Source: Drosophila miranda
Taxonomy: Eukaryota > Arthropoda > Insecta > Diptera > Drosophilidae
NCBI RefSeq assembly: GCF_003369915.1
Contig: NC_046674.1
Span: forward strand, 14,446,001-14,510,000
Direction: 5' to 3'
DNA length: 64,000 nt
The position numbers were made by a program, and so were the translations under genes. The notes beneath the pieces are model-generated. The model was not told the DNA's origin, did no database searches, and worked only from the letters and a program-made list of their open reading frames with translations. Shown here in pieces: positions 9,474 to 22,300 of this stretch. The first letter of the stretch is position 1, and each line of letters starts with the position of its first letter.

Positions 9474-12063
9474 ATGTTAGAGAACAACACATTTAGTGAA
9501 TATTATTTATGCAATTTCAACGATGCCGTGCCACTGGATGGTGAGTATTGCTTCCCCAAAGGAGCCTGCTAATATTAATGGCCACTTCCCCACCCAAAGA
9601 TTTGCCGGCCGATGAGCAACTGCGCCAGTTATGGACCGGCCAAGAGCTGTGGACAGTGGAGAACCTACGGCAGATCATCACCAACTGGCAGGAAAGGGAT
9701 TCCCACATTAAGGAGACTCCCACGCAGCTACTCAACAGCTTTCTGCGTCTGTTCTTCGCGTTTGTGCAGAACAATTGCACGGGACCCTTTGACAAAGTCG
9801 CCGATTGCCAGAAAATGCTGAGCCAACTGCAGTTGGAGGCATTTGAGCCGCAGGAGCAGCTGAAGGCCAGCGGCGAGGAGTTGAATCCCAACGTCAAGAC
9901 GGGCGAACTGCTGGTTGTGGCCAGGGAAATACTGCGCGGCTTGTTGGAAGCTTATCCAGACTCAAAGGTAAGCAAACAGACTGTGCTTTCTGTCAGACGA
10001 TGATCCCAATCCTTCTTTAGGTCCTGGCCGTGTGGAATATACGGCTGATTTGCCAGCATCAGCTTATCATGGACGACCTGGCCGCCTCCCTCTACGAGCA
10101 GTTCAAGGCGGGAGCTGTGGTACTGCGGCCCCAAGCGAAGCACTTTTCCAGCAGGGAACTGCAGTCTCTGCTGCTGCTGGAGCTGGCCAATGGCTACCTG
10201 CTGTTCCATCGCTCCGAAATGGCCTCCCAAGTGCTGGATGAGCTCTGCTCGCACCTCCAGGTGGAACTGAAGGTCGAGGGTTTGCTGGGAGTGCGCAAAA
10301 AGTTCCAGCAGAAGCCCCTGCCCCAGCTCTGCCTGAAAGTGGAGCAGCTGTCGGAGCTGACGGAGGCCAGCAGGCCTGCCCTGCCAGCGGCTGCCGAGAC
10401 CAACAGGCAGACAAAGCTGCCCAAGCTGCTGCTCCTGGAGGATGATACACGACTGGAGCGAATACGCTTCATTGAGCCAAAGGACAATGATGTCATGACT
10501 TTGCCCAGCGTCCTGCAGGCCCTCGTCCTGGCCAAGGTGTGAGTAGACAATCAATACGACAAGATATGGCTTCTCTTAATCCCTGATTTCTTCCACAGAA
10601 AACAGTTGAAGCGCTCGCAGCCGAAGGACCGCCTGGCAGATGAGCAGCTGGAGCCGTACACCCAGACGTTGCTCTACCAGGAGCACGGACCCCTTCAGGT
10701 GCGTCAGGCAGCCTTGCTCCTGAACTGCCTGCAGGAGTCTAACCAGCGCCGGACTGTCGAGCGCAGCTGGAAGCAGTGCGAGGAGTGCGTCAAGCTGTTG
10801 GACCATAGCGAAGAGCAGCAGTCGCTGAGATCTAGGCTGTCGTATGGATTCGCGGCCCACCTCCAGCCCATCTGGCAGGTTCAGCTTCAGCTGGTGGATC
10901 TCCTGAGGTCCCTGGGAATGACCAAGACAGCTCTCGACATTTGCCTGAAGATTCAGGCCTGGCAGCAGGTTATTGACTGCTACACCAGTCTGGAGCTGCG
11001 GCACAAGGCGGCGGAGATCATACGCCAGGAGCTGGAGAAGAAGCCCACGGCGCTGCTCTACTGCCTACTGGGCGACGCCATCGATGATCCGCAGTGCTAC
11101 GAGCAGGCCTGGCTGCATTCCAAGAAGACGAGCAGCAAGGCCCAGTCCTACTGGGGAAACTACTTCTACAGAAGGGCGGAATATGCCCAGGCCCTGGAGC
11201 ACTTTCAGCTGTCGCTGGAGATCAATACGCTGCAGGAGTCGACGCTCCTGCGCTGCGGCTATTCCGCGATGCAGCTGGAGAAGTGGGAGGCGGCCGTTAA
11301 GTCCTACCTGGCCTACACCCACCTGGAAGCCAACGGGTTCGAGTCGTGGAACAATCTGGCCAAGGCCCTGATCAACCTGGGCGACAAGCAGCGGGCGCAT
11401 CGTGTGCTGGGCGAGGCCCTCAAGTGCAACTACAGCAACTGGAAGGTGTGGGAGAACTACATGCTGGTGGCCGTGGACACCTGCCACTGGGACGATGCCA
11501 TGCGAGGCTACCAGCGTCTGTCCGAGCTGAAGCAGCACTACCTCGACCAGGAAGTGCTCGAGAGAATCGTCTACGGCATAGCCAAGCAGCATCAGAAAGG
11601 ACCCAGCCAGCTCCTAATCAAGAGGATTGTCCAGCTCCTCGGCCAGCAGTGCATCCAGCACGGAAACGAGCCCCTGGTCTGGGAGCTGGCTGCCGTGGTG
11701 GCCGCCACACCGCTGAAGAAGGCCGAGCGGCTGGTCAAGTCGTATCGGGCCTACACGGCCAAGCATTTGGGATGGGAGGTCAAGGCAGAGCATGCCCAGA
11801 AAGCTCTGGATCTGTGCCTGGAGGTGGCCGAGCTGTCTCTGGCGGCGGTCCAGGAGCATGCCGCCGACGAGAGCGAAGTCATGATCACATCCACACTAAA
11901 CTCGGCCCGACTGTCCGGTACATCCTGTCTGAACGCCCTGCGGCGCGCTATCAACGTCAATGTGCCGCCCGAGCAGCAGGAGAAGGCGGAGCAACTGGAC
12001 AAACGGATCGCAGATCTAACCCAAGTGGTGCAGCAGCGAATGAACACGCAACGGTCGGTTTAG
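9474..12063 (+). CDS. TTC27-like tetratricopeptide repeat protein
   Basis: Four exons, 9474-9540, 9600-9967, 10021-10538 and 10599-12063, join into 805 residues, close to the ~840 of human TTC27. Introns are 52-60 bp with GTGAGT/GTAAGC donors and YAG acceptors, and the frame closes across all three. The N-terminal half is a helical leucine-rich region. The C-terminal half (about residues 430-700) has TPR-type helix pairs, for example around WGNYFYRRAEYAQALEHF and ESWNNLAKALINLGDKQRA. TTC27/Emw1 proteins are conserved across eukaryotes and linked to growth and to chaperone-type functions; the exact fly role is not visible here. The start follows the context GCGAAA. The gene lies directly after the truncated Prestin, 149 bp from the duplication junction, so its promoter abuts that breakpoint. 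Its 3' end faces WDR92, with 158 bp between the two stop codons. Confidence 0.9.
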
Positions 12064-12221
12064 CCGGACTCTGAACTAGATTTAGTGTTTATTAGTTGTA
12101 CATGATAATTGTGTATTTAAAAAACTCCTTGGGCGTCGGCTAAGTGTGGCATGGGCTACCGTGTTGTGTTGAAGTGTCGAAAAGTAAAAGAAACAAAAGG
12201 ATCAAAACTAAATGAACGGGT

Positions 12222-13417
12222 TTAAAGGACGTTCAGCTTGGTGCTGATCAGCACTCGAACGCTCTGATCGAAGGCCCCACAGACGGCGAGGCCCAGCTTG
12301 TCCGGATGCCAGTCGAAGCAGTGCACCGGCTGGGAGCTCAATGTGGCCGCACTGACCATGTGCAGAGTGCCAGCCACGCCCGTTTTGTTGCCGTCCGCGT
12401 CCTGGACGACTCTCTTGTCGGGATACTCGTACTGCCAGAGGCGTATGGAGCCAGTGCCACCGCCAGTGAGGAAGACATCGCGATTCTGTGGCAAATGACG
12501 AGCCATCCAGACAGTGGCTTTGGGGCCGCTGATGACACCGTTTGTGCCCACACTACGGCCGGCGTTGCGCTCCTCGACATAGCTGAATCCCTTGGTCGGA
12601 TGCTGGTGGCGCATATCGTAGACCAGGAGGCCTCCCTCCAGCGTGGTTACGGCCAGTTTATTCATCGGGATGTCGCGGCGATCAAACTCGAGGCCACAAA
12701 TGCCGTTCTTCATGGACGCCTCCCAGCGCACGGAGAGCGTACGGAGGTCGAAGAGCTTCAGGTCCCCGTTGTCATAGCCAGCCGCTACCATGCGCTCCTC
12801 CGAGTTGAAGGTATTGCCGAAGGCCACTGCCCAGCAGTCGCGCCGGCCGCTGCTCTGATTGATGCCGTCCCCCATTTGCGGTGGCGGTGAGATGTCCACC
12901 ACAGGAGACTGTCCCTGTCGTATGTCCCACACCTTGACGGCGCCATCACGGCTGCCGGTGACGATTTCGGGGGCTCCACAGTTGTGCTGATTTCCGCCAA
13001 TGGCATCGATGGTGTTGATGATGGCCGTGTGGGCCTTAACATTGTACACCGGCAACTCGGGACGCTCCATATCGCTGAAAAATAGCCTGATGGATGAACA
13101 GATCTAGCATTGGCAGTGGCCAGTGGCCCCTGATATTCTTACAGCACTTGCAGCCTCCCCTCGAAGTCTCCAATGGCAATGTGACGGTTTCGCAGCGAGG
13201 CTGCCCCGAATGTGCCGCACTTGAAGGCCACCTTCTTCTCCACAGTCTTCACCTTGACCAGCTGGTCCTCGTTCAGCTCGTAGATGTCCATAATGCCATG
13301 GCTGTTCGCCTTTGAGCCGAGCACCACAAACTTGGCCGAGAGCGGAATCCATTTCGTGTCGTACACCGTGTAGTTAACGGACGCGTTCAAGTGCTCAATC
13401 AATTGGGGCTTGTCCAT
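12222..13417 (-). CDS. wampa: WDR92/monad-family WD40 protein (wampa)
   Basis: Two exons on the minus strand, 13143-13417 and 12222-13074, encode 375 residues beginning [17 protein letters not shown], a typical WDR92 N-terminus. WD repeats are visible around [44 protein letters not shown] and [15 protein letters not shown], with a final repeat at [27 protein letters not shown]92 works with the R2TP/prefoldin-like chaperone machinery in preassembly of axonemal dynein arms; the fly orthologue is needed for sperm motility. Only cells with motile cilia or flagella need it, so testis and mechanosensory neurons are the expected sites. It is convergent with the TTC27-like gene. Its 5' end is about 350 bp from the start of the right duplicated block. 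Confidence 0.93.
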
Positions 13418-13763
13418 TTTGTTGCCTTTTCAGTTCAAGCAGAGTCTGATTATGAAATCTGAACGGAATTTCACAAACAACTTGTTTAAAATGCGTTTCC
13501 ATAGTTCCGACGTGCCGGCAAGTGAGAGTTTTCGATATATTATTAGATTATTTATCAATAGTTCTCACACGCTGATTTCGAGCCACAATTTGGGTACTCC
13601 TGAAACGCATTTCCATTCGCGTGGATGAGCTTTTCCAAATAGCATTGCACTGCTCATATTCGTGCGAAGTGAGAGACAGCTGGGGAGAGAAAATTAGGGA
13701 GACACGTGTCCCGGCTATCAATCAAAGAACTGAGCCAGTATTTTTTTTCCAACACACAGCCAG
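13418..13763. other. Upstream region of WDR92 / left edge of alignable right copy
   Basis: No gene is seen. If the tandem-duplication model is right, this stretch should also occur immediately left of the window. It carries ATCGATA-like sites near 13765 and a CCCGGCTATCA motif near 13710 that recurs near 47999. Confidence 0.4.
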
Positions 13764-15611
13764 CAATCGATAGTATCTGCCGCAGCGCTGCTTCCAGCTC
13801 TACATATATTTCTCCCGCTCTCTCAGATGGCTCTCATATGCGCGGACTGTCGGAAGAAGGAATAACCCAATAATACTGGATATTAAGAGGACATTTAATG
13901 TGTATGCTGCTCATTTGATTTGAAATTTGTATTTTTTATGAATGCCGTTTCATCAAAAAATATTTTTGAAGGAAACAGGTACCGGTTCGTTCCCGAAGCT
14001 TTCATAGATAAGCGTTGCGTGTCCGTTTCAGGAATCGCCATACTAAAATATCGATAGCTGGGGATATTTTCGACGGCGTACAGATTCCGCATACGCATTT
14101 CGCATGCGATATTTTGCAGTATTGTGCAATAAATTAAATATAAAAAACGCAAACATCGCATGTGAATTTCCTTTCTGTTCTAATATGTGATATCGGCAGG
14201 GCTCAAAACTAACAACAAAAGCCAGAGCAGCTGTGACGGCGTCGAAAGCTCCCCGTGAAAAGCTTTGATGGTCTCCAATTGGACGCTCGCAAGCTCAGTG
14301 TCGTGTCGCACTCATTTTGGGGCCGTTGGTTTTCCGGGTGTGTGTTTCCCTCTAGCGCGTGCATCTGTTTTTGGCGCTCGACCCCAGCAGCAAGCAGCAG
14401 GCAAGGCAGCAACAACGACACGACAAACTCGTACGTACATACGTGTGTCGCAAGAGTCGCTTTTCTCGGCAATAAACAAAAACAAAGACAAAAACAATAG
14501 CCAGCAGCAACATTCATCGGGCGGTTGAATAAGTAAAAATAACAAAATAAAAGAATACAAATAACGGAATTGCTTGAAAGCACGCCAACGCCAGCAGAAA
14601 ATATAATAATTAGCTTTAATCTGTTGGCTTTTAACATTTTTTTTTATATGTGATAATTATGAAACAAAAAGTTCTTAAAGTTAGCAAAGGATTGTGAAAA
14701 GTGTTAATCAAATATTTTACTGGCAACAAGTTGAAGGTGACAACAATCGACAGCGCGAATACCCAGCAACTGAAAAAATAAAAAATAAACATACAACCAC
14801 AAAGGCAGCGTATTTGGCAACTGCATCGAATGCCAAACCAACCAAAATTTCATTTACGAGTTATTTCCGTAAGGTAAAAAACACCAAAGATTCCTACATT
14901 GCGGTCTATTGGCAGGGGCAGGGACTGGGACTGGGGGCAGGCGCCCTCTTTCGATTTCTTGTCAATTTAGGCCAATCAAATTAATTGTACATTTTGCTCA
15001 GCTTTTTCAACGCCTTTATTGTTTTCATTTGCTTGGCGGCACTGCCCGCTCCCCCTTCTTTTTTTTTTGCTCTCTTTTGAACCGTCTTTCTTTGGGGAGC
15101 ATTTGCACTCGAGTCTGATTGGGAGGTCTATTTGTTGCTGTTGCTGCATTCCCTTTCATACATACCACATACATACATACATATGCTATATGCTATATGG
15201 TATATGCTATGTGCTTGTTTCTGTCGTTCTTCCCGTTTCGATGGTCTGCTCTGTCTGTCGATGCTGCCTGCTCCTCTAGCTTCTTTATTAACTTTCAATA
15301 TTTGCACAGAGGAGTGGTGGATACTCGTGATTGAGGCCGAGATCGTGATGATTGCATTGCCAATCAGAGATTCATATATATTTTTAGTCTAGAGAGTTCT
15401 ATTGACTTTGCGGGGGTGATCAGATCGTGATCAAACAACAACACGAGCTCAAAACGAGCTTCGGCTTCTGCCATTCCCTTCTAGATTTCAACTTTCTCTT
15501 GAATTAATTTTTATTTTTATTGTATGTTTTTTTTTTGCCAGAAAAAGTGCATAAGCCATTAAACTGTCAACCTGTTGATTTATCAGCTGATTATTCGATG
15601 TATGTACATAT

Positions 15612-15616
<5 letters not shown>

Positions 15617-15661
<45 letters not shown>
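15617..15661. repeat. (TG)n microsatellite
   Basis: Forty-five bases of TG, against 33 in the left copy at 1852-1884. Confidence 0.95.
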
Positions 15662-15662
<1 letters not shown>

Positions 15663-15831
15663 TTATCAACATTTGCCATTATCGGAGTGCAAAAAACCCC
15701 AACCCCTGCGTTACACCTGTTGTGCCACCGTTTTTATGAGAGTTTCGTTTCGAGTAAAGATTGTATGGTGCCTGATAACATGAGGTAAAGCTCAAACATT
15801 CTATTGAATGCTGCTCCAATTTCATATTTCA

Positions 15832-15859
15832 TGTGTGTGTGTGTGTGTGTGTGTGTGTG
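15832..15859. repeat. (TG)n microsatellite
   Basis: Twenty-eight bases, the counterpart of 2055-2084. Confidence 0.95.
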
Positions 15860-16776
15860 GAATGCGTGCGTGCGCAAGTGGCAAATACCCTACCCATACC
15901 GTACCCCCCACTCAGCAAGCTATAGAAAATAAATAAATGCCGCCATCGCCACCAATCGAAATCTAAACAAAGAGTTATCAAAAAAATCTGCCAACTGTGG
16001 CACAACAGAACTTCCCCCATCCGTATGAAACAAAGTATCAAAGTCCGACCACCCCCGCACCCATATCCGAACGGGATACGACACGGAAACACTACACTGA
16101 GCAAAAACAATCCAAAGTACGACTGAATCGAAGATGATAAGACTTTGAACCGAATCGGAAACCGAGTCCCCGACCGAGCAATAAATACAATTAAATACCT
16201 ACAATATTGTACACGTATGCCTGTATGTGTGCCAGCTGGTACGTGTTACCAGAGCGGTTCATAACTTATCGCTTCAGCTACTGCTTGAACTATGCAAAGC
16301 GTTAGGGCTATGTTGATCAAAACTGACTCATTACCAGCCCGTTTGAGTAGAAACTGAGTCAGAACCGCATTTAGAAGACACCGCATCCCTAATCAAACCC
16401 AAACACGGCTCTTGTTTGGTCTCTCTGTTACACTCTCTGTTTAACTTTTCGTATTATATTATTTTATTTTATTTGGCCAAGTAGTACGTACACATAAAAA
16501 GCTCGCGTGCCCCCATAAATAACCAGCCAAGAGGTGGGCAAATATTTGACTCCCCTCCACTCCCCTCCGCTCTACGGTCTCTTATGTCCATCAGCGTTTA
16601 TCAGATCAACCTGCAGCATCCACTGAAAACTAAATACGGAATAAGAGCCCCAGAGATCACACAAATAAAGGCCCCAGCTCCATAATTAGTTTTCTTTATT
16701 CCATTGGGCAGAACAGACGCGTGTTTCCAACTCCCATCGAGAGAGAGAGCGAGAGAGAGAGAGAGACTCAATCAAC

Positions 16777-16785
16777 ATGATTGAA
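16777..16785 (+). other. Candidate start microexon of Prestin (M-I-E)
   Basis: ATGATTGAA with upstream context TCAAC and a possible GTGCGT donor. The first recognised Prestin exon (18838) starts in phase 0 right after a TTTTTAG acceptor and has no in-frame upstream ATG, so the start codon must either lie in an upstream exon such as this or be the internal Met at 19219. A long GA tract (16739-16765) precedes it. The evidence is phase and context only. Confidence 0.28.
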
Positions 16786-17042
16786 GTGCGTGTACCACCT
16801 GAAAACCCCCTCCGCCACTTGCGTTGCGACTTTGTCTGGTGTCTATCTGTCTATGACGTGATTGGGCTTACGTAATCACTAATGTGATATCAATTTTCCA
16901 CGCCTGAACGGCCGGGAACGGTGTGCGGTGCGGTGCGGCTTACTGCAGCCATGTGAAGGCCACTCGAGACCTGATAAGGACAAGGGCCGCCCACTCAATC
17001 ATTCGACACCCGTTTTTGGGGGTGCGGGTTCGTATCTGTGCC

Positions 17043-18428
17043 TCCCCCCCCAGTGTACAAGTGGGGATGAGCCACGTGATCTCCTGGCTCTGATGGTTTG
17101 GGGCTGGAATCCCTCTCAATCGGATCTCTTGCGGGTTTTGCCTCTGTTGCGGAGGCCAAAAACATTGATTAATCAGCGGCGATGGAAATGTTTGTGCCCC
17201 GCGCTGATAAGCGGACGACACTTTTGATAAGCAGCCGAAAAGAAAAAAACACCCCGACAGCTGTCTGACAATAGTGAAACGCTTTATCCATCCATCCCTC
17301 CCTCGTCCGCCGCCTGGTCATGTGAGGGCCGTTCCATAGGCGGCTAAGGCCCGATCCCGTTTTTTGCAATTTATTTTAACAGTCGAACCGGTTCGCTGGC
17401 AGAACTAATGGCGGTCCGTCCACCAGGGGCATCCCAATTAAGCCGGATTCAAGGTGTTGCCTCTATATATATGTACATACACCTGTGCATAGTACCCGTA
17501 ATCGTGTTAGTATACACGTATATTTTATGGATTTAATATTTGTCGTCAAGTTCTAAAAGCGAGACAGAGACAGAGAGAGATAGAGTTAGAGGGGGCACTG
17601 ATGGCATTTGTACGCTCTAAATTCCAGGCTTATCCATTTCCTCTCAAAGCTCCTGAGTGGATCCTTTGGGGGAATGTAGTTTTTCCCACTCAATGGCAAT
17701 CGTTTCATACAAAGCAAACCCGCATTTGAATTGTAAATTTGTGGCACTTGCAATGTCAACGACTTGCCATAAAATCCGCCATGATCTGGCGATTGATTCT
17801 CTGTTCTCCAAGTAGTTTGGGTTATATATATATTGTATTTGAAAGCGCTGAACTTGACATTGCGGTCGAGTCCCCCCCCAACGGATTTTGGGAGCTCAAA
17901 AGCTCTCGACTTGGGACTTGCTTTTCTTGGGATACGATTTTGTCGAAAACTATGTCAGTGGGTAAAGGGAATTTCAGGGGTTTATTCATGCTTTTTTTAT
18001 AATTATTTGTAACCCTTACGAGGGGCTTTCCAATGCCTTTTGTCCAAGAATCTATTCAGTTCATAAATAAGAGCCATTGCGTGCCATGGGCTTGGCTAAT
18101 TCCTTAACCAGCCTTTAGCTATTTGCTGATTATAAACCATTTTCAACTGTAAAGTGTATGAGCCAACTCAGACATTTGCCATTAAAGTAATCCACCATTA
18201 ACCGATTACTGTAGGTGTTTATGGCTTGGGCCAACAAAGGCAACAGCGCAGCAAACAATCGTGTACTTCGAATACATACATGTATGTACTTTATTGAGCA
18301 TTTAGCGGTCATTTGGCTTTCGCTTGGGAGTTGACCGGACATCTTCAGCACAGAACAGAAAGGAACAGAACAGAACAGACGTCAATAGAACTATGCGCAA
18401 TCAGAATATGAGTACGATCACAATAGAG
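17043..18428. other. Intronic/flanking DNA present only in the right copy
   Basis: About 1.39 kb of unique sequence, probably intronic to Prestin, which the left copy has lost. It is AT-rich with short CA/GA runs, and I see no gene in it. In the left copy its place is taken by the inverted Helitron-like block 3253-7005. Confidence 0.7.
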
Positions 18429-18837
18429 ATAACCGTTGTGCGAATTGGCGGAGAATTGTTCGTGGGGACTCATCATGTTGATCAAATGATTTCATCAATT
18501 AGCATTCGGCCATTATATCTGAAACTGGGCATCGGTTCGGGTGGGAACAATGGTTTCTATTTGAAGATCGGTCCGCTCTGATGTGTGATCGATGTTTCAG
18601 TTGCTTTCCGTCTGTGATAAGCTCAACAACCCCCTATAGTCAAAATTCCGTACCGTACCCGGACCATTGAAGGTGATGCTAATTGCTGGTTCGTGGCGGT
18701 TATCTAACTGGAAAAGGAGTGCTTTGGCCAGGGAAATAGTTCTAGTACTATCTCATGATTCACTTTGATTGCTGGGCGATCCATTGAAAGTTCTTGCGAA
18801 TGATTGGATTGAATGTAGATTGGATTTTTCTTTTTAG

Positions 18838-21701
18838 AAACCCAAAAATCATATAAAAGCAACGGGCAGAGAGGCCTGGAAGCGTTTAAAAGACTTGCAC
18901 GATCGCCAGCAAAGACGACGTCGACCCCCACCAAACCACGAGGATAATCCCAGTCAATATACGAGCATCAACAGCGAAGACATTGGCACATTGTTACTAC
19001 CCATATCAAAGAGGAGAATCCCACCAACTGGAGCCGACTGGGAGGACCCAGAAGACTCAGAGGAAGAGACCCACTGTGACGCCGTATTCCACCTGAGACA
19101 GTCGCAATTTCAGCGAGATCTACGCATCCATCCCTACACAGACACCAATGTGGCACGTGGCGGCGGCGGTGGCAAACAGAGAGACGTCCAAGAAGTAGCA
19201 GAAGATACAGCAGCCATCATGCCGACTGATACAGAGAGTCAAGAGTGAGTAAGGGCAAACAGAGTCTAGATAACCGAGCACTAAACATTCCTGATCTTTG
19301 CAGAACCAAGCCCCTGAACAACAACAACACAAATGGAAACGGAAGTGGCAATGGAAGCGGAAACGGAAACGGAGGTAGCGGTGGCAGCGGCAGTGGCAAT
19401 GGCAGCACACAAAGTAAACCAAAAATCCAGCCAAAGTACAGCATCCATCGGGATGTGCTCACCCACGAGGTGGTCATCAAGGAGACGGGCTATGCGGCCC
19501 GCGACAAGAGCATACCCTCGTCGCTGCGCAGCTGCTGGCAGAGCTGGAGCTTCTTTGCGCTCTTCACGGGCGTGATACCCATCCTGCAGTGGCTGCCCAA
19601 GTACTCGCCACGACGGGACCTGGCCGGCGACGTCATCGCCGGCTTCACGGTGGCTATTATGAACATCCCGCATGGCATGGCCTACGGCATCCTGGCTGGA
19701 GTATCCGCCGGCAATGGCCTGTATATGGCCGTGTTTCCGGTGCTGGTCTATCTGCTGCTGGGCACGTCCAAGCACATATCGATTGGCACCTTTGCGGTGG
19801 CCAGCATGATGACCCTCAAGGTGGTGCAGACATACGCCACCGTCGACTCCACTCTTACGGTTGCGGCCAATCTAACTGCGACAGCGGACACCCTGCCGCT
19901 GGCCAACGGCACGGCGGCGAGTCTCACGCCGCCGGCGGATGTGATCACGAACCTGGAGGTGGTCACATCCCTGGCCCTGGCCGTGGGTATTGTTAATGTG
20001 AGCACAGCCCTCTGACCCCCCCTTCTAGGGTCTTCTGGGAACGTACTGATTCGCTGATTCGTTTCTTTTAGCTGCTGATGGCCTTCCTAAGACTGGGCAC
20101 CCTGGCCTCCCTGCTGAGCGATCCGCTGGTGAATGGCTTCACGACGGCAGCCGCCTGTCATGTGGTCACGGCGCAGCTGAAGGATGTGTTGGGCATCGAG
20201 GTGGATCGGTACAAGGGCGCCTTCAAGATCGTGTACACGCTGATCGACGTGATCAAGAGCGTGCCGCAGACGAACCTGGTGAACTTTGGCTTCTGCGTGG
20301 CCGTGATCATCTTCATGGCGGTCTGCAACGAGATCCTGAAGCCGTTCCTGAGCAAGCGCTGTCGTCTGCCGCTGCCCGCCGAGCTGATAGCCGTGATCGG
20401 CGGCACCCTGATCTCCAAGTGCTTCGATCTGCAGCCGCAGTTCAATGTGCAGCTGGTGGGAGTGATACCCAGCGGCTTGCCGGAGCCCGTTCTGCCCCGG
20501 CTCGACCTGGTGCCGAAGGTGGCCCTCGACTCGATTGCCATTGCCGTCGTCACCTACTCGATCATCATGTCCATGGGCCTCACATTCGCCCGGAAGCACG
20601 GCTACGAGGTGCGGGCCAACCAGGAGCTCTTCGCCATGGGCATTGGCAACATTGTGGGCGGCTGCTTCTCCTGCATACCCATGGCCTGTTCGCTCTCGCG
20701 ATCGGTCATCCAGGACCAGACGGGCGGCGTCTCGCAGATAGCTTCCCTGATATCCGCCTCCCTGGTGGTGGTCACCCTCATGTGGATCGGGCCCTTCTTC
20801 AGCGATCTGCCAAGGGTAAGCCATATGCTCTTGAATCTCCACTTGAGGATGTTTAACCGAATGTGGACTGTCTATCCCCCTCCCGCCAGTGCGTTCTGGC
20901 TGGTGTCATCATCGTGGCCCTGAAGCCGATGTTTATGCAGGCCAGGGAGCTGAAGAAGTTCTCCAAGCAGGGCAAGCTGGAGATGTTCACCTGGATATCC
21001 ACCTTCCTCTGCGTGGTGCTCATCGACATAGACATTGGGTAGGTCACTCCATCACGGATAGACTCTTCACATAGACCCTTCTTAACATTGCGGGCTTTGC
21101 TTTTTACAGCCTGCTGATCGGCATCTGCATCTCCCTGCTGGCGTTGTACATCAAGGGCCTGAAGCCGTACTCCTGTCTGCTGGGCTACATGCCCGAGGCG
21201 CCCGGTATCTACATGGACCTCAACCAGCACCGCAACGCCATGCAGGTGCCTGAGACGCGGATCTACCGCTACAGCGGATCCCTCAACTTTGCCACCAGTC
21301 TGTTCTTCCGTCGGTCGCTGTACGAGGCGGTCGGCCTGGACAAGATGCCGCTCAGCAGCCCGAGTCCCAGCAAGGGGGGTGGCAGCAAGGCCAGCTACTC
21401 GCCGGTGTCGCAAAACGGGGGCAAGGCCAACAATGGCCAGCTCGTGGAGGCCTCGAGCATGTTCAAGATCCTCATTCTGGACTTCTCCATGCTGGGCCAC
21501 ATAGACGTGGCCGGCTGCCGCACGCTCAGCGACCTGAGCAAGGAGCTAAAGGTGCGCGGTGCTCGCCTCCTGCTCGCCAGCCCCGTGGATCGGGTATACG
21601 ACACTCTGGTGCACAGCATGGCCCTCAGCGAGGGCCCCTTCGAGATTTTTCCCACCCTGCACGATTGCGTTGAGTATGCCAACGCCTGTCGAACTGCGTG
21701 A
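18838..21701 (+). CDS. Prestin: Prestin, SLC26-family anion transporter (intact copy)
   Basis: Coding exons 18838-19244, 19304-19997, 20072-20815, 20890-21038 and 21110-21701 join in frame into 861 residues plus whatever an upstream start exon adds. If translation began at the internal Met at 19219 the protein would be about 734 residues, near the usual SLC26 size. The first exon encodes an acidic/Arg-rich tail that is open in both copies and looks coding. Then come a Gly/Asn/Ser linker and the SLC26 core: IPHGMAYGILAGVSAGNGLY, then a run of transmembrane helices, DQTGGVSQIASLISASLVVV, and LPRCVLAGVIIVALK. The C-terminal STAS domain includes KILILDFSMLGHIDVAGCRT. SLC26 proteins exchange chloride, sulfate, oxalate or bicarbonate; the fly protein is expressed in the auditory organ and elsewhere. 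This is the only copy in the window with the STAS domain. The true start codon is unresolved. Confidence 0.92.
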
Positions 21702-22300
21702 GGGGGGTGAGTAGAGCGGGGAGCAGCACGCGTTTTGTGATATGTCCAAGTGATAGCTTGTGAATCGTAGCACCAAAACCCTTTCCTAGCCGCTAAGTAA
21801 TATTTTAAAACTGAATGCAAACTAAAGTTGCCGTCTACAATCAACCGGATTAGTCGTAAGTTCGCGTAAGTGCCTCCTCAAAGAGTTTACAACAACAGCA
21901 GCAACAATTAACCCAAACGCCGGATACAATAACAGATTTTGTACTTAAAGTCAGGGCAACCGAAGACACGATCAATTTATTTATTGATTTTGCAATGCAA
22001 TTTGTACCAAAATGAACACACAACTAGATCGTAAGGATATGTAAATTGTACATAAAATATGAGAACTGAGAATTGTTATCATTTACACGCATGTCTTTTG
22101 TTTGGTTCCTCCCAAGGGGAGGCCTTGTCTCTGAAAGGAGAAGCCGTCGCAGGAAAATTGGGCACACATTTGAACTTCGCGCCTACATGGATGCAATCGA
22201 TAACACATAAGTAACTATCGATTAGGGGAAATAATCGTGTTGAATTGTGGCATACTTTTCGGCTGATAGGAAATTTATTAAGTGTCGCTGGGGGTTTATT

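Larger units (their letters stand above)
13764..20738. repeat. Right copy of segmental tandem duplication
   Basis: This is the partner of 1-9318 and keeps the intact Prestin gene, including its last exons beyond 20738. It retains a 1.39 kb intronic stretch (17043-18428) missing from the left copy. It looks ancestral at a coding difference near 20716, where it reads DQTGG, the conserved SLC26-type form, against DLSGG in the left copy. Microsatellites differ in length: (TG)n is 45 bp here against 33 bp, and the GA tract before the candidate start exon is longer here. Confidence 0.93.
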
